Source of the DNA: Rhodococcus rhodochrous
Lineage (GTDB): Bacteria; Actinomycetota; Actinomycetes; Mycobacteriales; Mycobacteriaceae
Assembly (NCBI RefSeq): GCF_014854695.1
Contig: NZ_CP027557.1
Span: 5,395,557-5,459,556 of the forward strand
Length of the DNA stretch: 64,000 nucleotides
Reading direction: 5' to 3'
Part shown: piece after piece, positions 24,439 to 33,167 of the stretch
Layout: each line of letters opens with the position of its first letter
How positions within the stretch are numbered: position 1 is the stretch's first letter
The notes under the pieces: generated by a model
Seen by the model: only the letters and a program-made list of their open reading frames with translations
What the model was told of the DNA's origin: nothing
Databases searched by the model: none
Position numbers and translations under genes: made by a program

Positions 24439-27306
24439 CTACTTCACGACATTGACCATCTTGCCGGGAACCACGATCACCTTGCGTGGTGCGGCACCGC
24501 CGAGCAGGTCGGCGATCTTCTCGTCCGCGAGCGCAGCGGCCTCGATCGCGTCGGGCGTGGCGTCGGCGGGGACGGTGATGCGGCTGCGCACCTTGCCGTT
24601 GACCTGGATCGGGTACTCGACGCTGTCCTCGACGAGCCACTTCTCGTCGGCGACCGGGAACGGGCCGTGTGCAAGCGATTCGGTGTGTCCGAGACGCGAC
24701 CAGATCTCCTCGGCGAGGTGCGGGGCGACCGGGCCGAGCATGAGCACGAGCGGTTCGACGGCGCTGCGCGGCGCACCCGACGGGTACTGCTTCGTCAGGT
24801 GGTTCGTGTACTCGATGAGCTTGGCGATCGCCGTGTTGTCGCGCAGGTGGGTGAAGTCGTCGGACACACCCGCGACCGTCTTGTTGAGCGCCCGCAGCGT
24901 GTCGTCGCCGGGGGTGTCGTCGGTGACGCGCAGCGCGCCGCTCTCCTCCTCGACGACCAGACGCCACACGCGCTGCAGGAAGCGGTGCGCGCCGACGACG
25001 TCCTTGGTCGCCCACGGACGCGACTGGTCGAGCGGACCCATCGACATCTCGTAGACGCGCAGGGTGTCGGCGCCGTACTCGTCGAAGATCTGGTCGGGGC
25101 TGACGGAGTTCTTGAGCGACTTGCCCATCTTCCCGTACTCGCGAGCGACCTCCTGCTCACCGTCCGGGCCGGTCCAGTAGAACGTGCCGTCGCGCTCGAC
25201 GACCTCCTCGGCCGGCACGTACACACCGCGCGAGTCGGTGTAGGCGTAGGCCTGGATGTAGCCCTGGTTGAACAGGCGACGGTACGGCTCCGAGGAGGTG
25301 ACGTAGCCGAGGTCGAAGAGCACCTTGTGCCAGAACCGCGCGTACAGCAGGTGCAGCACCGCATGCTCGACACCGCCGACGTAGAGATCGACGCCACCCG
25401 GGTCGTTCGGGCCGTGCAGTTCCGGCCGCGGGCCGGTCCAGTACGCCTCGTTCTCCTTGTCGCAGAAGGCTTCCGAGTTGGTGGGGTCGATGTAGCGCAG
25501 CTGGTACCACGAGCTGCCGGCCCACTGCGGCATCACGTTGGTGTCGCGCGTGTAGCGCTTCAGGCCGTCGCCGAGATCGAGCTCGACGTTCATCCAGTCG
25601 ACCGCCTTCGCGAGCGGCGGGGACGGTTCGGAATCGGCATCGTCCGGATCGAACGAGACCGGCGCGTAGTCCTCGACCTCCGGAAGTTCCACGGGCAGAG
25701 CGGATTCGGGCAGCGCATGGGCGCGTCCCTGCTCGTCGTAGACGATCGGGAAGGGCTCGCCCCAGTACCGCTGCCGCGCGAACAACCAGTCGCGCAGCTT
25801 GTACTGGATGGTGCCGCGTCCGGCGCCGTCCTCTTCGAGTTTCGCGACGATCGTCTTCTTCGCCTCGGCGACGTCGAGACCGTCGAGCAGGCCGGAGTTC
25901 ACCAGCACGCCGTCGCCGGTGTACGCCTCGGCGGTGACGTCGCCGCCGGAGATGACCTCGCGGACGGGCAGGCCGAAGGCGGTCGCGAACTCCCAGTCGC
26001 GCTGGTCGTGGCCGGGAACGGCCATGATCGCGCCGGTACCGTAGCCGGTGAGGACGTAGTCGGCGATGAAGATCGGCAGTCGCTCACCGTTGACCGGGTT
26101 CACGGCGTAGGCGCCGAGGAACACACCGGTCTTCTCCTTCGACTCCTGCCGCTCGAGATCGGACTTCGCGGCGATCGACGCGCGGTAGGCCGCGACCGCG
26201 GCAGCCGGATCGGCGGCGCCGCCGGTCCAGCGCTCGTCGACACCCTCGGGCCAGGACGCACCGACGATCCGGTCGACGAGTTCGTGCTCGGGAGCGAGGG
26301 TCACGTAGCTGGCACCGAACAGGGTGTCGGGCCGGGTCGTGAACACCTCGATCGCCGAATCGTGGTCGGCGACGGCGAACTTCACCTGAGCGCCGTGCGA
26401 GCGCCCGATCCAGTTGCGCTGCATGGACTTGACCTTGTCGGTCCAGTCCAGGTGCTCGAGATCGTCGATCAGGCGGTCGGAGTAGGCGGTGATCCGCATC
26501 ATCCACTGGCGCAGGTTCTTCCGGAAGACCGGGAAGTTGCCGCGCTCGGAGCGGCCGTCGGCCGTGACCTCCTCGTTGGCGAGCACCGTGCCCAGGCCCG
26601 GGCACCAGTTGACGAGCGAATCCGACCGGTAGACCAGGCGGTACGAGTCGATGACGTCGGCGCGCTCACCCTCCGACAGCGACGCCCAGTCGCGTCCGTC
26701 CTCGAGCCGACGCGTGCCGTCGGCGAATTCGGCCTCGAGTTCGGAGATGCGACGTGCCCGGCCGGCCTCGCGGTCGTACCAGGCGTTGTAGATCGTCAGG
26801 AAGATCCACTGCGTCCAGCGGTAGAAGTCGACGTCGGTCGTCGCGACCGAGCGACGCTCGTCGTGCCCGAGACCGAGCCGGGAGAGCTGCCGCTTCATGT
26901 TCCCGATGTTGGCCTCGGTGGTCGTGCGCGGGTGCGTGCCCGTCTGCACGGCGTACTGCTCGGCCGGCAGGCCGAAGGCGTCGTAACCGAGGGTGTGCAG
27001 CACGTTGCGGCCCTGCATGCGGTTGAAGCGCGCGTACACGTCGGTGGCGATGTACCCGAGCGGGTGCCCCACGTGCAGGCCCGAACCCGAGGGGTACGGG
27101 AACATGTCCTGCACGAACAGCTTGTCGGAGGGCACCTCGCCCGCGAGATCGCCCACCGGATTGGGAGCGTGGAAGGTGCCGCGCTCGCGCCAGAGCTCCT
27201 GCCAGCGCTGCTCGATCCGCCCCGCGAGCTCGGCGGTGTACCGATGCTGCGGAGTGCTGCCGGGTTCGTGCTGGGAGGTCTGTTCGGGACGGGTCACGGT
27301 GATCAC
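24439..27306 (-). CDS. leuS: Leucyl-tRNA synthetase
   Basis: A 955-residue class Ia synthetase that charges tRNA-Leu. The ATP-binding HIGH motif appears as HVGH within [17 protein letters not shown], and KMSKS as KMGKS in [12 protein letters not shown]. An inserted editing domain separates the two halves of the catalytic core, and a C-terminal anticodon-binding region follows. Length is normal for actinobacteria. An open frame of more than 1100 codons on the opposite strand is a composition artefact. Confidence 0.97.
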   Translation of the reverse strand: MITVTRPEQTSQHEPGSTPQHRYTAELAGRIEQRWQELWRERGTFHAPNPVGDLAGEVPSDKLFVQDMFPYPSGSGLHVGHPLGYIATDVYARFNRMQGRNVLHTLGYDAFGLPAEQYAVQTGTHPRTTTEANIGNMKRQLSRLGLGHDERRSVATTDVDFYRWTQWIFLTIYNAWYDREAGRARRISELEAEFADGTRRLEDGRDWASLSEGERADVIDSYRLVYRSDSLVNWCPGLGTVLANEEVTADGRSERGNFPVFRKNLRQWMMRITAYSDRLIDDLEHLDWTDKVKSMQRNWIGRSHGAQVKFAVADHDSAIEVFTTRPDTLFGASYVTLAPEHELVDRIVGASWPEGVDERWTGGAADPAAAVAAYRASIAAKSDLERQESKEKTGVFLGAYAVNPVNGERLPIFIADYVLTGYGTGAIMAVPGHDQRDWEFATAFGLPVREVISGGDVTAEAYTGDGVLVNSGLLDGLDVAEAKKTIVAKLEEDGAGRGTIQYKLRDWLFARQRYWGEPFPIVYDEQGRAHALPESALPVELPEVEDYAPVSFDPDDADSEPSPPLAKAVDWMNVELDLGDGLKRYTRDTNVMPQWAGSSWYQLRYIDPTNSEAFCDKENEAYWTGPRPELHGPNDPGGVDLYVGGVEHAVLHLLYARFWHKVLFDLGYVTSSEPYRRLFNQGYIQAYAYTDSRGVYVPAEEVVERDGTFYWTGPDGEQEVAREYGKMGKSLKNSVSPDQIFDEYGADTLRVYEMSMGPLDQSRPWATKDVVGAHRFLQRVWRLVVEEESGALRVTDDTPGDDTLRALNKTVAGVSDDFTHLRDNTAIAKLIEYTNHLTKQYPSGAPRSAVEPLVLMLGPVAPHLAEEIWSRLGHTESLAHGPFPVADEKWLVEDSVEYPIQVNGKVRSRITVPADATPDAIEAAALADEKIADLLGGAAPRKVIVVPGKMVNVVK

Positions 27307-27390
27307 TATCTACTCGGCCGGGCGTGTGAGTGCTCCCACCAGGGTAGAACGTGCCCGCACCCGCGCAGACCGGTGGCACCACCGGCCGCG

Positions 27391-27396
27391 TATCCT
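27391..27396 (+). promoter_or_regulatory. -10 box placed for leaderless mRNA (27403 gene)
   Basis: TATCCT ends 6 nt before the GTG at 27403, without a Shine-Dalgarno sequence. Confidence 0.45.
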
Positions 27397-27402
27397 GGTC
27401 GG

Positions 27403-27807
27403 GTGCTCATCGTCGCTGTCCTGCTCTTCGTGCTCGCTCTCGTCGTCGGCGCGGTGGGTGTCGCGGCACTGACCGGCAAGCTCCCGCGCAACCGCTGGGC
27501 CGGTGTGCGCACCCCCGACGCACTGCGTGACGACGAGGCGTTCGCCCTCGCCAACAAGGTCGCCGCACCCAGCATGCTCGGGTCCGCGGTGCTCCTCGCC
27601 CTCGGTGGAGTCGCGTCGCTGACGCTGCCCACCGTCGCCGGGATCATCGCGGTCGTCGTCACCGTGGTGGCCGCCCTGATCACCGCCGGAGCCGGCGGAT
27701 CCGTCGCAGCGCGCGTCGCTGCGGCGACCAAGCCGGAGGAGACGGCCGGCTGCGGTACCTCGTGCGGCGCGTGCAGCCTGCGTGGGGCATGCGAGCCGAC
27801 CGCCTGA
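27403..27807 (+). CDS. SdpI-family membrane protein
   Basis: A 134-residue protein with three hydrophobic segments (about residues 2-22, 58-76 and 79-100). The loop KLPRNRWAGVRTPDALRDDEAFALANK is the SdpI signature. In Bacillus, SdpI gives immunity to the SdpC killing factor; here it is more likely a general membrane protein. The C-terminus is unusual: GCGTSCGACSLRGACE holds four cysteines that could bind a metal. GTG 27403 follows a TATCCT box. It is divergent from leuS. Confidence 0.75.
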   Translation: MLIVAVLLFVLALVVGAVGVAALTGKLPRNRWAGVRTPDALRDDEAFALANKVAAPSMLGSAVLLALGGVASLTLPTVAGIIAVVVTVVAALITAGAGGSVAARVAAATKPEETAGCGTSCGACSLRGACEPTA

Positions 27808-27828
27808 CGGTCCTCCCACCGGCAGTCC

Positions 27829-28482
27829 TCACGCCCAGCGGCGCTCCCGTGCGTAGCGCGGTGTCCACCAGAACCGGTTGAGCACCCGCACCGGTACCGG
27901 GAGACTCTTCAGCACTGTGGCCACGCTGTCCTTCGGCGCTCCCTCGAAGAGATAGGGCAGCATTTCGGAGACCTCGCGTTTGTCCAGTTGCCCGAACGCC
28001 CGCATCGAGATGTCGTGCCATTCCTCCTTGGTGATGGATTGTTCGATCAAGGGGAAAGCGTCCCGCTCCTCGTGCGCGAGATGAGCACCCAGCGACGTCA
28101 CGAGACCGTCGAGCAGACCGCCGAGCCGCTCGGTCGCCGTCTCCCGGTCGTCGAGCACGGCCTCGATCTCCGCCAACGCCGGATCGATCACGGCGTGTTC
28201 GGCCTCCATCGCATCGAGCACCTCCATCGCCCCCGCATCGTGTGCGAGGCGTGGCCGCATGAACGGCCAGACGTAGGCGTCCTCGATGGAGTGGTGCGTG
28301 TGCAGTTCGGTGCTGAATCCGTGCCAGCCGAGGAGCAGCGCATCGTGCGTGCCGGGGTCGGCGGTCCGCCACTTCTGCGCGAAGTCGGCGAGACGTTCGG
28401 TGTCCCGGCGTAGAGCGGAGTGGATCAGATGCACGACCTCCAGATCCTCGGCGGACAACGGCGTGGCGTGAGTGGTGGTCAT
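27829..28482 (-). CDS. Hemerythrin-like HHE-domain protein
   Basis: A 217-residue helical protein with the hemerythrin cation-binding pattern: His in VVHLIHSALRRD, HTHHSIEDAYVWPFM, AEHAVID, and HLAHEERDAFPLI. It would bind a di-iron centre for oxygen, NO or iron handling. The C-terminal 60 residues, with several Trp and Arg, lie outside the domain. ATG 28482 has a GAGG site 8 nt upstream. It is divergent from a LuxR-type regulator, which may control it. Confidence 0.82.
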   Translation of the reverse strand: MTTTHATPLSAEDLEVVHLIHSALRRDTERLADFAQKWRTADPGTHDALLLGWHGFSTELHTHHSIEDAYVWPFMRPRLAHDAGAMEVLDAMEAEHAVIDPALAEIEAVLDDRETATERLGGLLDGLVTSLGAHLAHEERDAFPLIEQSITKEEWHDISMRAFGQLDKREVSEMLPYLFEGAPKDSVATVLKSLPVPVRVLNRFWWTPRYARERRWA

Positions 28483-28583
28483 GGCGGGTACCTCGACTTC
28501 CGTTTGAATGTCCCCGTGTCCATGGAGCCTCGTCGCCGCGCGAAGTGTTCTCAATCCCACATTCGAGGGGGATACTGCGAAAT

Positions 28584-29762
28584 ATGCGCTCTGCGCAGCG
28601 ATTGAGGGCAGGCATCCACGACGCAGTATCCGCGGCTGCGGACGGCACGCAGTTCCGCGAGAACGTGATGGACGTACTCGGCGCCTTCGTTCCGTACGAC
28701 GGTGGTTGCCTGGCGCCCGTCGACCCTGCCGTCGTGGTCCCCACCGGCTTCACCACCCGTGGTCTCGACGACCCGATCGAGGTCCTCAGGTTGTCGATCG
28801 AGATCGAGTACGGCCCGGACCCCGATCCGGACAGTCTCTATGTGCTCCTCCATCGCCCATCCGGGATACGCCGCGTCGGGGAACCGGACGGTGACGGGAC
28901 AGGACAGGGAAACCGCCGCTATCTCGAACTCGTGTCGCAACTGGGCATGGGACACGAGCTGCAGTTGGTCTTCCGGGACGGCGATCGTCGGTGCTGGGGT
29001 GTCGGAGAGCTGATGCGCGAACCGGGACGTGGCTTCACCGACGCCGAACTCGCGATGCTCGACGACGTGCTCGGCGACATCGCGAACGGCTTCCGCACCA
29101 CACTCATCCGGGACGCATCGGCGCAGGCACTGATGCGGGACGCATCGGCGCGGGTGCGACACTCGGAGGTCGCGGATGGGTGTCCGGGTCCGGCCGTGGT
29201 CGTGATCGGGGCGGACGACGACTTCGATTCCGTGACCGCCGCGGCGGCGGTCTGGTTCGAGCGGCTCGGCTGGGGCAGTCCCGTCCGGGGCCGGCCCGGG
29301 CCGGCACACGTGGTCGCCCGCCAGGTCCGCAGGACACGCCCCACCCCCGCGACGGTGCGCCTGCGCACCCTCGACGGCGAATGGGTGGTGCTGCGCGCCG
29401 CGATCTTGGACGGGACCGGTCGCGTCGTCATGACCTTCGAGCGCGCACGTCTACCCGAGATCGTCACCCTGGTGACCGCCGCCTACGGCCTCACGCCACG
29501 CGAATCGGAAGTGCTCGTCGAAGTGCTCGCCGGACGGTCCCGTAACGAGATCGCAAGCCGATTGTTCATCAGCCCGTACACGGTGCAGGACCACCTGAAG
29601 AACATCTTCACCAAGACCGGTGTGAACAGTCGGCGCAGCCTCGTCTCGCGACTCGCGTGTACCGAGTACATGCCCCGGTTCGGTGGCGACCTGCGACCCG
29701 ACGGATGGTTCGACGAGAGCGGAACGAGGACGGCGCCGGTGGAGGCCCGCACCCTAGGCTGA
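28584..29762 (+). CDS. LuxR-family transcriptional regulator with GAF-like sensor region
   Basis: A 392-residue regulator. The C-terminal 65 residues hold the LuxR helix-turn-helix: LTPRESEVLVEVLAGRS, then NEIASRLFISPYTVQDHLKN. The N-terminal 180 residues are compatible with a GAF-like sensor; the middle is a less defined PAS-like segment. No response-regulator receiver domain is present. The ATG at 28584 is preceded by GAGGGGG at a somewhat long distance. It is divergent from the hemerythrin gene with about 100 bp between. Confidence 0.82.
   Translation: MRSAQRLRAGIHDAVSAAADGTQFRENVMDVLGAFVPYDGGCLAPVDPAVVVPTGFTTRGLDDPIEVLRLSIEIEYGPDPDPDSLYVLLHRPSGIRRVGEPDGDGTGQGNRRYLELVSQLGMGHELQLVFRDGDRRCWGVGELMREPGRGFTDAELAMLDDVLGDIANGFRTTLIRDASAQALMRDASARVRHSEVADGCPGPAVVVIGADDDFDSVTAAAAVWFERLGWGSPVRGRPGPAHVVARQVRRTRPTPATVRLRTLDGEWVVLRAAILDGTGRVVMTFERARLPEIVTLVTAAYGLTPRESEVLVEVLAGRSRNEIASRLFISPYTVQDHLKNIFTKTGVNSRRSLVSRLACTEYMPRFGGDLRPDGWFDESGTRTAPVEARTLG
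29755..29760 (+). promoter_or_regulatory. -10 box placed for leaderless mRNA (29767 gene)
   Basis: TAGGCT ends 6 nt before the ATG at 29767 and overlaps the end of the LuxR gene. Confidence 0.45.
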
Positions 29763-29766
29763 CCCC

Positions 29767-30720
29767 ATGACGACGCGTCAGGTCGACCCCGTGGGTGCGC
29801 TGCTCGGACTGGTCGTTCCGTTGCTGTGTGCCGTGGCCGTACTCGTGCTCACCCGCTCGTGGATCCCACGATTGCCCGGGGAGATCGCCACGCACTGGTC
29901 GGGCACGACACCCGATGCGTTCGGCTCGCCTATGACCTCGGCGTGGACCGCCGCCCTGCTGATCGTGCTCGTCGGGGGCGGATGCTGCGCGATCGCCGCG
30001 CTCGCGCAGGCGCAACTGCTCATGCGCCGCTACATGCTCGCGATCGGTCTCGGGGTCACCGGCACTATCACCGCGCTGTTCCTGGCCGGTCTCGCGGGGC
30101 AGCTCGACACGACCGACGCCACGCAGGCCGCGTTGGAGGGTTGGCCGGCGGTGCTCGGCATGTGGGCGGGTATCGCGGTGGGCTGGTTCGGGGGACGGCT
30201 CCTGCGCGACGGCCGGGAACGGAAGGCAGCGACAGCTGCTCCGGATCCGGCGCTGCCGCGCGGTCGCGCCGAGCTGCCCATCGTCGAGCAGGTGGGCACC
30301 GGTGCGGGCACGACGGCGGGACTGTCGCTGCTCGTCCTGATCCCCGCGCTCGTCGTGTGCGGTGCGACGCAGAGCTGGTGGCCGTTGGGTTTGATCGCGC
30401 CCGTCGCTCTGCTCGTGCTGGGTCTGCTGCGCTACACCGTGGTGGTCGACGCGGACGGGATCCGGGTGTCGAATCTGGCCACCGACGCGCTCGGATACGA
30501 CCTCGACGAGATCGTCGGCGCGAAGGTCACCGAGACCCGCCCGTTCCAGGACTGGGGTGGCTGGGGGCTGCGGGCCAAGGGTGGCAAGCGGTACGGCCTG
30601 GTCACGCGCACCGGACCTGCCGTCGTGGTGACCACCGCCTCGGGACACGAATTCACCGTGACCGCAACGAGGGCCGAGGAGATGGCCGGCGCGCTCAACA
30701 CTCTTGCCGACGCCCGCTGA
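29767..30720 (+). CDS. DUF1648-domain membrane protein
   Basis: A 317-residue membrane protein with about six hydrophobic segments. The DUF1648 motif IPRLPGEIATHWSGTTPDAF follows the first helix. After the last helix (about residue 220) a soluble domain with beta-strand character, RYTVVVDADGIRVSNLATD through VVVTTASGHEFTVTATR, resembles a PH-like fold. Function unknown. A leaderless-type promoter lies at the end of the preceding gene. It converges with the YqgE gene. Confidence 0.72.
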   Translation: MTTRQVDPVGALLGLVVPLLCAVAVLVLTRSWIPRLPGEIATHWSGTTPDAFGSPMTSAWTAALLIVLVGGGCCAIAALAQAQLLMRRYMLAIGLGVTGTITALFLAGLAGQLDTTDATQAALEGWPAVLGMWAGIAVGWFGGRLLRDGRERKAATAAPDPALPRGRAELPIVEQVGTGAGTTAGLSLLVLIPALVVCGATQSWWPLGLIAPVALLVLGLLRYTVVVDADGIRVSNLATDALGYDLDEIVGAKVTETRPFQDWGGWGLRAKGGKRYGLVTRTGPAVVVTTASGHEFTVTATRAEEMAGALNTLADAR

Positions 30721-30744
30721 CCGGTCCCGGTCGCCCGAGGGGGC

Positions 30745-31362
30745 TCAGTTGCGTTCGACCTCGATGGGGTGGGTCGCGAGCAACGCCATCGGCAGTGGTT
30801 GCCGGCGCAGCACCCTCGCCCACACGTCGAGGTGCGCGGGGGCGAGCACATCGGTGGGCAGGGCCGAAACCACCATCCAGTCGTCATTGCGTAGTTCGCC
30901 GTCGAGCTGACCTGCGCTCCACCCCGCGTATCCCGCGAAGATCCGCACACCCTCGACGTAGTGGGCGATGTGCCCGGGATCGGCATCGAGGTCGATCATC
31001 ACCACTCGGCCGTCGACGTGGCGGATGCCGGGGACGTCGGTGATGTCGGCACCCACCCGCAGCGTGCCGAGGCACAGTGCCGAACTGCGGTGGACGGGAC
31101 CGCCGACGAACAGGGTCTTCGGTTCGGCGGCGAGCCACGACCATTGCGACAGCATCGCGTCGACGGAGGTGTCGCTGATGCGATTCAGGACGACACCGAA
31201 GCTGCCCGCATCGGTGTGCTCGATGATGTAGACGACGGTGCGGCGGAAGGTCGGCTCGGTGAGATCGGTGGCGGAGACGAGCAGGCTGCCGGCCCGCACC
31301 CTGGGTGTCGAGGGTGCGGTGCGGTCCTCGGGTTCGTCCTGATGCTGCGCCACATCAGCCAT
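30745..31362 (-). CDS. YqgE/AlgH family protein (UPF0301)
   Basis: A 205-residue UPF0301 protein. The conserved start GSLLVSATDLTEPTFRRTVV, the VVLNRISD segment, FVGGPVHRSSALCLGTL and GYAGWSAGQLDGEL are all present. The family is widespread, and its biochemical role is not established. The N-terminal 28 residues are a disordered extension. It is followed on the opposite strand, tail to tail, by the DUF1648 gene and lies 13 bp downstream of a minus-strand TetR gene, so the two may share a transcript. Confidence 0.88.
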   Translation of the reverse strand: MADVAQHQDEPEDRTAPSTPRVRAGSLLVSATDLTEPTFRRTVVYIIEHTDAGSFGVVLNRISDTSVDAMLSQWSWLAAEPKTLFVGGPVHRSSALCLGTLRVGADITDVPGIRHVDGRVVMIDLDADPGHIAHYVEGVRIFAGYAGWSAGQLDGELRNDDWMVVSALPTDVLAPAHLDVWARVLRRQPLPMALLATHPIEVERN

Positions 31363-31375
31363 TCTGTCACCGCCG

Positions 31376-32080
31376 TCACCGGCGCGTGGGGTGGAACCCG
31401 ACGGTCTGCGCCAACAAGGCGAGATGATGTTCGAACAGGACCTCGCGGTCCGGAAAAGTGTCGGGGCCGTACTGCCCGAAGACCTCGAAGCTCACGGACC
31501 CGAACAACGACGGCCACACCCAGAGACCGCGTGCCAGTACGGAATCCGGGGCGGTGAGGGAGAACTCGTCCCGGATCCGGCCCAGCGGTTCCCCCAGGCT
31601 CTCCGGAGGTGAGGCAGCGGCCGTGTCGTCCAATACACCCGCGGCGTGGGCCTCGTCCACGATCCGGGCCAGTCGCAGGACCACGCGGATACCGGGTGCG
31701 GTGGTGCGCTCGGCGGGGGCGGCGTAGCCGGGGACCGGGCTGCCGTACAGCAGCCCGTAGCGGGCCGGTTCGGCCAGCGCCCACGAGCGCACGGCACGGC
31801 CGAGGGTGAGGAACCGTTCGCGGTGGTCGGAGGGGTCGGCCGCGTCGACGGCACGGTCGACACTGTCGCCGAGTTCGTCGTAGGCGTCGACGACGAGCAG
31901 GGTGAGCAGCTCGTCGCGGCTCGAAACGTAGCGGTAGACGGCGGAGGAGACGACGCCCAGATCGCGGGCGACGGCACGCAGCGACAGCGCCGCCGCTCCG
32001 TGGGTGCCGAGATGCTCGCGGCCGATCCGGAGGATGTCGGCCATCGTCTGTGCGCGTGCGCGCGCCCGTGGTGTCGTCAC
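31376..32080 (-). CDS. TetR-family transcriptional regulator
   Basis: A 234-residue TetR protein with the helix-turn-helix at LSLRAVARDLGVVSSAVYRYVSSRDELL and a long C-terminal domain with WHG-type features (PARYGLLYGSPVPGY). GTG 32080 is chosen as start; a CAGAAT box lies 6 nt before it. It is divergent from an NAD-dependent epimerase gene, and the shared region holds two copies of an AGAGCA-based palindrome, so it probably represses that gene and itself. Confidence 0.85.
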   Translation of the reverse strand: MTTPRARARAQTMADILRIGREHLGTHGAAALSLRAVARDLGVVSSAVYRYVSSRDELLTLLVVDAYDELGDSVDRAVDAADPSDHRERFLTLGRAVRSWALAEPARYGLLYGSPVPGYAAPAERTTAPGIRVVLRLARIVDEAHAAGVLDDTAAASPPESLGEPLGRIRDEFSLTAPDSVLARGLWVWPSLFGSVSFEVFGQYGPDTFPDREVLFEHHLALLAQTVGFHPTRR

Positions 32081-32122
32081 CGGGCCATTCTGCCGTCGAA
32101 CAGAGAGCACCGTCAACAAACG

Positions 32123-32135
32123 AGAGCACCGCTCT
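32123..32135. promoter_or_regulatory. Candidate TetR operator, copy 1
   Basis: AGAGCACCGCTCT is an 11-of-13 inverted repeat around a central base. Its last T is the first base of TTGACA (32135-32140), a perfect -35 sequence for the rightward gene, so binding would block RNA polymerase. A lone AGAGCACC half-site occurs 19 bp to the left. Confidence 0.5.
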
Positions 32136-32175
32136 TGACAATCCCGGCTGCACGGAGGATCGTCGAAGCCATCAG

Positions 32176-32188
32176 AGAGCAGTGCTCA
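32176..32188. promoter_or_regulatory. Candidate TetR operator, copy 2
   Basis: AGAGCAGTGCTCA repeats the symmetry of copy 1 (arms AGAGCA and TGCTCA) 53 bp downstream, 22 bp before the epimerase start codon. The pair suggests a consensus AGAGCANTGCTCT. Confidence 0.5.
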
Positions 32189-32209
32189 CTCTTTCCGAAT
32201 CGAGGAACC

Positions 32210-33157
32210 ATGTCGCATCTCCAGGTGGTCGCAGGAGCCGGACCCGTCGGCTGGACCGTCGCCGAACAACTTGCCGCACAAGGACATCGCGTGCGTGTCC
32301 TGACCCGATCGGGCAGCGGACCGGAAGGTGCGGGCATCGAACGCCTGCGTGTCGACGTCACGGATCCCGAGGCCGTGGCCGCAGCACTCGTCGACGAAGA
32401 CGGACTAGTTGCCGACGCGGTGTACATGTGCGTCCACGGGTCGGCCTACCGCGCCGACGTATGGGCACGCGAACTCCCCATCGCCGAGCGGGTCGTTCTC
32501 GACGCCGCCGCGAACCTGTCGGAGAAGACGGTCGTCGTCTTCCCCGAGAGCCTCTACTCGTACAGCGAACCCGACCGGGTCATGACCGAGGACTCGCCCC
32601 GCGAGGCCGACACCGGCAAGCGCGGCATCCGGCGGCAGCTCCTCGCCGCCCGCGCCGCCCACCGTGCCCCGACGGTGAGCGTCGTGGCATCGGACTTCTT
32701 CGGTCCACGGGCACTGAACGCGATGGCCGGCGAACGCATGGTGCCCACCGTGCTCGCCGGCAACAAGGTGCGGGTACTCGGCTCGGCCGACCTCCCGCAT
32801 TCGTTCACCTACGTTCCCGACCTGGCGGCGGCGATGATCGCGTCGGCGGGGGAGCCGGCCGTGTGGAACACCGTGATCCACGCACCCACCGGACCGGCCG
32901 TGACACAGCGTGAGATCGCCACCGCCTTCACGCGGGCGGCCGGCCTGCCCGCGCCCGCGGTGGGGACGATCCCGTCCTGGCTGGTGCGGGCCGGCGGCCA
33001 CGTGAACCGGGACATGAAGGAACTCGCCGAGATGCTCTACCAGTTCGATGCCCCGTTCGTCATGGACTCGACCCGCACCGAACAGGTACTCGGCCTGTCG
33101 CCCACCCCGCTCGACGAGGCGGCCGCCCGCACGGTCGAATGGTGGCGGAGCCGATAG
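32210..33157 (+). CDS. NAD-dependent epimerase/dehydratase-family protein
   Basis: A 315-residue extended-SDR-like protein beginning MSHLQVVAGAGPVGWTVAEQ, a glycine-rich nucleotide-binding motif of the GxGxxG type. The canonical YxxxK is not clear; SLYSYSEPDRVM may supply the Tyr. Later blocks SFTYVPDLAAAMIAS and NTVIHAPTGPAVTQREI fit atypical SDRs of the NmrA/epimerase branch. The ATG at 32210 has a GAGG-type site. The upstream palindromes point to control by the divergent TetR protein. Substrate unknown. Confidence 0.8.
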   Translation: MSHLQVVAGAGPVGWTVAEQLAAQGHRVRVLTRSGSGPEGAGIERLRVDVTDPEAVAAALVDEDGLVADAVYMCVHGSAYRADVWARELPIAERVVLDAAANLSEKTVVVFPESLYSYSEPDRVMTEDSPREADTGKRGIRRQLLAARAAHRAPTVSVVASDFFGPRALNAMAGERMVPTVLAGNKVRVLGSADLPHSFTYVPDLAAAMIASAGEPAVWNTVIHAPTGPAVTQREIATAFTRAAGLPAPAVGTIPSWLVRAGGHVNRDMKELAEMLYQFDAPFVMDSTRTEQVLGLSPTPLDEAAARTVEWWRSR

Positions 33158-33160
33158 TGT
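33155..33160 (+). promoter_or_regulatory. -10 box placed for leaderless mRNA (33168 gene)
   Basis: TAGTGT ends 7 nt before the GTG at 33168 and overlaps the stop of the epimerase gene. It helps to choose among several in-frame GTG codons. Confidence 0.4.
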
Positions 33161-33167
33161 CGTGCTT

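Noticed and set aside
24433..27807. Open frame of 1124 codons on the plus strand opposite leuS
   Set aside because: It is the antisense shadow of leuS in GC-rich DNA, has no domain, and joins by chance to the real SdpI gene, which starts at 27403.
28586..28700. Gene start of the LuxR regulator at the earlier ATG 28545
   Set aside because: That start would lie in the promoter region shared with the hemerythrin gene and adds 13 residues without family character.
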